Source: an uncultured delta proteobacterium (lineage in GTDB: Bacteria; RBG-13-61-14; DRUE01). Taken from it: a DNA stretch of 7,970 nt. Under the pieces are notes generated by a model. It did not search any database. It was not told where the DNA came from and was given only the letters and a program-made list of their open reading frames with translations. The stretch is taken from contig CAIUDS010000772.1 of assembly GCA_903897985.1 (NCBI GenBank), positions 1 through 7,970 of the forward strand. The letters run 5' to 3'. Positions 5,576-7,970 of the stretch are shown in pieces; the first letter of the stretch is position 1; the number at the start of each line of letters is the position of its first letter. The position numbers and the translations under genes were made by a program.

Positions 5576-6280
5576 CTAGCTCAAAGATTGACTGAGTTTT
5601 TTTGCCAACGTGAGGATTTCCTTTATATCTCTCGCGGTGCCTTCGCAAAACCCTTTTTGAAGTTCTTCTGGCGGGTTATTCATTTGGGGAAGCTCCTCTT
5701 TAGGAACACCAGCCAGATCGGGGAATACCTGATAGAAAAAGAGGGTTTTTGCCAGTGCTTCCTGCAAATCAAGGAGGTCTGTGATCTGCTGAGGGCTTAG
5801 TCGCGTTTGGAATATATTCAAGAAATTCAGAACTCCGTTATGAGCATTGGTATTCTGCATTACTAGGGATTTCCAACCTCTTTGGTCCAGGGCGTTAACG
5901 CGCTGATTAACAACAGGTGCTATCACATTTTCAGCAACCCTCATCATCTCATTATGGATTGCGATTGGATCTAAGGTTTGAAGAATACTTTCGTTTAAAA
6001 TGTCTGCACTAAATCCAAGAGCACTCCTTATGCCGCTAACTGTCGCGTTGATTAAATTCCTAAGACGATCAGCTATTCGCTTGTCAGTTGCAAGCCATTT
6101 CTCATTCTCGCGCTTCTTAATAATCCAATCTACATAAAAGACCGTGATTAAAATGCCGACAAACGTGGCTGCTAGATTAATGAAAAAGCCACCGGCTTGA
6201 CAAATCGTATGGAAATATAAGCTTAAGCCGAATGCCATCAGTAGCGGAAGGACCAGTCTAAACAATAATCTTTTTCTCAC
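5576..6280 (-). CDS. Small membrane-anchored protein of unknown function coupled to the restriction-modification gene
   Basis: From the GTG at 6280 the product has 234 residues. A basic N-terminus (RKRLLFR) leads into two hydrophobic segments at about 7-26 and 30-50 (FFINLAATFVGILITVFYV). These are followed by charged KKRENEKW and then about 175 soluble, mostly helical residues, presumably cytoplasmic, with a segment NAHNGVLNFLNIFQTRLSPQ and a Lys-rich C-terminus. I recognise no catalytic motif or named family. The frame also opens at an ATG at 6301, overlapping the restriction gene by 17 nt, but no Shine-Dalgarno precedes it. AGGAG, embedded in the last codons of the upstream gene, lies exactly 8 nt before the GTG, so I prefer GTG. 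The tight coupling implies co-translation and a related job. No terminator is visible after the stop. Confidence 0.7.
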   Translation of the reverse strand: MRKRLLFRLVLPLLMAFGLSLYFHTICQAGGFFINLAATFVGILITVFYVDWIIKKRENEKWLATDKRIADRLRNLINATVSGIRSALGFSADILNESILQTLDPIAIHNEMMRVAENVIAPVVNQRVNALDQRGWKSLVMQNTNAHNGVLNFLNIFQTRLSPQQITDLLDLQEALAKTLFFYQVFPDLAGVPKEELPQMNNPPEELQKGFCEGTARDIKEILTLAKKLSQSLS

Positions 6281-6284
6281 TCGG

Positions 6285-7854
6285 TTAGCTCCTTTCGCCA
6301 TCCACTAGGGCGATTTCATCCGTCGTCAAGTCATACAATTCATATACCAGCCGATCAATCTCATCATCGGTCGCCTTGATCTCACGCTCCAGCCGAACCC
6401 GGTCATCCGGAGCCTTGGCTCCCGGTAGCCGCTTATGCAAGTCCAGCATCTGTGAAACCAGTTCCACCATCTTGTCGTGCAGGGACTTTTCATTGGGGTT
6501 TGCCAAATTTATGGCGGCAATGGGCAGCTTTTCTAAATTTATAACTTTTACCTCCGCAAAAACTCTGCCCTTTTCTGGAATCAGTCGCTGATACCACCAG
6601 GTAACAAGTTTGGAGTTCAATAAGCCGAGAAGATATTTGTAGGATAAGCCATGGGATAGTATTCTTAGATTATGGACATTTTTGAGGCTTAAATATTTGC
6701 TCTCGTCGATATGGGCAATTATAGAATCAGCGGTCTGCCTGACAACAATCTTAATTGCATCATCAAAAGGTGCTTTATGCCGCGGCTCAGCAAGCCAATC
6801 CCCATAGCTTATCCAACGTTTCTTTTCGATTTGGAATTTATACCTATGAAAATCTCGGCCCATCAAATACTGCCTATAAGTGTCATTTAGCTTTTTGTCT
6901 GAATCGAATGACCGACTATCTACTATTTCTTGACTTTGCCGAGGATAGCCTTTGCCCTTTCTGTAGGGAGTGAGTCCACATACAATTAAAGCTAAATCGC
7001 CAAGCTTAGGATTTTTATGAGAGATTCTCGAAAATAATTTGCTAGATGAATCTTCTTCCTTCACCAAAAGATTCGAGTTTTGATCATATAAAACTGCCGC
7101 TTGGCTTATATGTTTTTCTTTACCCTCTAAGGATGAAGGATTTCCCTGTATTTCTTTGAATAGAAAGTGCCCCCCACTTTTTGCTTTCTTTTGAATGATT
7201 TCAATGCACGTCTCTACCGTTGCTTTTTCAAAAACAGGTTCTCTGAATAGAATTATTTCATTAACTGATAACTTAGATAAAATATATTTTCTTGTATCAA
7301 TATAAGAAGTCATGTAAAGCCATGTCGACGGCAAAATATAGCCTTGGATACCACTTGAGTTTAGAAGATTGAATGCTTTTAGAAGAAAAAAAACGAATGA
7401 ATCTGCTATTGGAATGGGCACATCATATTTCTCTGCCAAGTAATGCCTTGTTTCTCTTTCGAATGATGCCCCATAAGGAGGGTTGCCAATCACTACATCA
7501 AATCCTGCATTTTCCTTTGCGTCTTTTGCGCCTTTGCGGTAAAAGATTTCCTTGAATTCTGATTCCCAATCAAAGGCGTTGATTTTTCTGCGCTCATCGT
7601 CGCCAAACATTGCGAGTTGCTGATTATGGTAAAAGTCATTTCCGATCAGGGAGTTGCCGCACTTGATGTTGTTGGACAGGTCGGGCAGGGCGCGTTCCTG
7701 GAACAGGCGCAATTGTTTGGCGATGGTTTCCTCGGTCTCGTTCTCGAGCACCTTGAGCAGGAGGGAGAGTTTGGTCACTTCCACCGCCTGGGTGTCTATG
7801 TCCACGCCGAAGATATTATTTAGGAGGATTCGCTTTTTTTCTTTGGTGGTTAAG
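6285..7854 (-). pseudogene. Type IIG/Eco57I-like restriction-modification enzyme (adenine-specific methyltransferase), 5' part cut off by an IS
   Basis: The remaining about 523 codons start with HLTTKEKKRILLNNIFGVDI, which joins the IS end at 7854/7855. Next comes DTQAVEVTKLSLLL, the region after motif I in this family. The catalytic NPPY of gamma-class N6-adenine methyltransferases is at residues 108-111 (numbered from the GTG at 7805), in the context GFDVVIGNPPYG. GYILPSTWL (about 155-163) follows, and a TaqI-like specificity region (about 350-455: DDAIKIVVRQTAD, LLGLLNSKLVTWWYQ, KLPI). The C-terminus is a coiled coil ending in ATDDEIDRLVYELYDL. The AdoMet motif I and any nuclease domain lie on the lost side. 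The only start left is the GTG at 7805, without a ribosome binding site; it would give 506 residues lacking motif I. It is therefore probably inactive. Confidence 0.8.
7510..7540 (-). repeat. Dispersed AAAG-type repeat inside the methyltransferase reading frame
   Basis: Read on the minus strand it starts ACCGCAAAGGCGCAAAAGAC and belongs to the repeat family at 5133-5163 and 5262-5300. It keeps the frame and encodes RKGAKDAKEN, between EFKEIF and the conserved GFDVVIGNPPYG segment. Confidence 0.7.
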
Positions 7855-7970
7855 TGAGCTTCCCCCCAAAAACTGGACAGGTAGTTAAGTTAGGTTTTGA
7901 GGGTAAAATTGGGTCCAGAAAAGGGGGAAAGCATGGCTGGGAAACGGAAGCGGCACAGCGCGGAATTTAA
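7855..7970 (+). mobile_element. Left end of an IS3-family insertion sequence (continues past the right edge)
   Basis: The likely terminal inverted repeat starts TGAGCTTCCCCCCAAAAAC and continues TGGACAGG, the usual look of IS3-family ends (TG...CCCCAAAAA.TGGACA). A leader of about 50 bp follows, then orfA at 7933. The boundary at 7855 is set by where the restriction-modification reading frame loses similarity to its family. The far end and the target duplication are outside the window. Confidence 0.75.
7933..7970 (+). CDS. IS3-family transposase orfA, first 12 codons only
   Basis: The ATG at 7933 begins MAGKRKRHSAEF, the typical start of the OrfA helix-turn-helix protein of IS3-family elements (basic stretch, then SAEFK). 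OrfA binds the element's ends and is normally joined to the DDE catalytic OrfB by a programmed -1 frameshift. A purine-rich AGGGGGAAA lies just upstream of the ATG as a ribosome binding site. The gene is cut by the window edge. Confidence 0.75.
   Translation, partial: MAGKRKRHSAEF

Noticed and set aside
7904..7909. TAAAAT as a -10 box for orfA of the IS
   Set aside because: No convincing -35 hexamer at 16-18 bp; A/T-rich leader gives such matches by chance.

Overview
The window looks like a chromosomal segment of an uncultivated, probably anaerobic bacterium; I cannot place it in a phylum from sequence alone. The clues are a C_GCAxxG_C_C-type protein (a family found mostly in anaerobes), coding regions with strong G/C preference at third codon positions over the left 5 kb, and intergenic DNA full of short dispersed repeats (AACGCGAAG units, CGCAGATGAACGCGGA blocks, GCAGGCTTCCAGCCTGC hairpins, an MPAKAGIQ-type REP). 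Such repeats recur in Planctomycetota, Omnitrophota, Desulfobacterota and similar genomes.

Layout. (1) 1-1066, minus: 5' part of a PMT/GT39-type membrane glycosyltransferase running off the left edge. (2) 1067-1346: no gene; it holds two REP hairpins enclosed by a perfect 13-bp inverted repeat. (3) 1347-2499, minus: a probable two-gene unit, a multi-pass membrane protein followed by a small cysteine-rich C_GCAxxG_C_C protein. (4) 2677-3228, plus: an NAD(P)H-dependent FMN reductase-family flavoprotein. (5) 3363-4430, plus: a self-contained unit with a consensus sigma-70 promoter, a strong ribosome binding site, an endonuclease/exonuclease/phosphatase-fold gene with its catalytic motifs intact, and a terminator-like hairpin. 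(6) 4443-4929: gene debris, including the 3' end of a zinc-type (MDR) alcohol dehydrogenase. (7) 4930-5575: a gene-free mosaic of short repeats and hairpins, including a repeat split by a hairpin insertion and a perfect 29-bp tandem duplication. (8) 5576-7854, minus: the 3' part of a type IIG/Eco57I-like restriction-modification gene and a small two-TM protein tightly coupled behind it. (9) 7855-7970, plus: the left end of an IS3-family element with the first codons of orfA; it has cut off the 5' part of the restriction-modification gene.

How it fits together. The left 4.4 kb is ordinary chromosome. The right 3.5 kb is a decaying accessory region in which a defence gene has been broken by an IS. 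The same short repeat family that fills the intergenic block also sits in frame inside the methyltransferase reading frame, directly before its catalytic NPPY motif. I see no clearly new multi-gene system. The most interesting items are the repeat-in-protein insertion, the nested repeats, the structured REP element and the GC-mosaic restriction gene.
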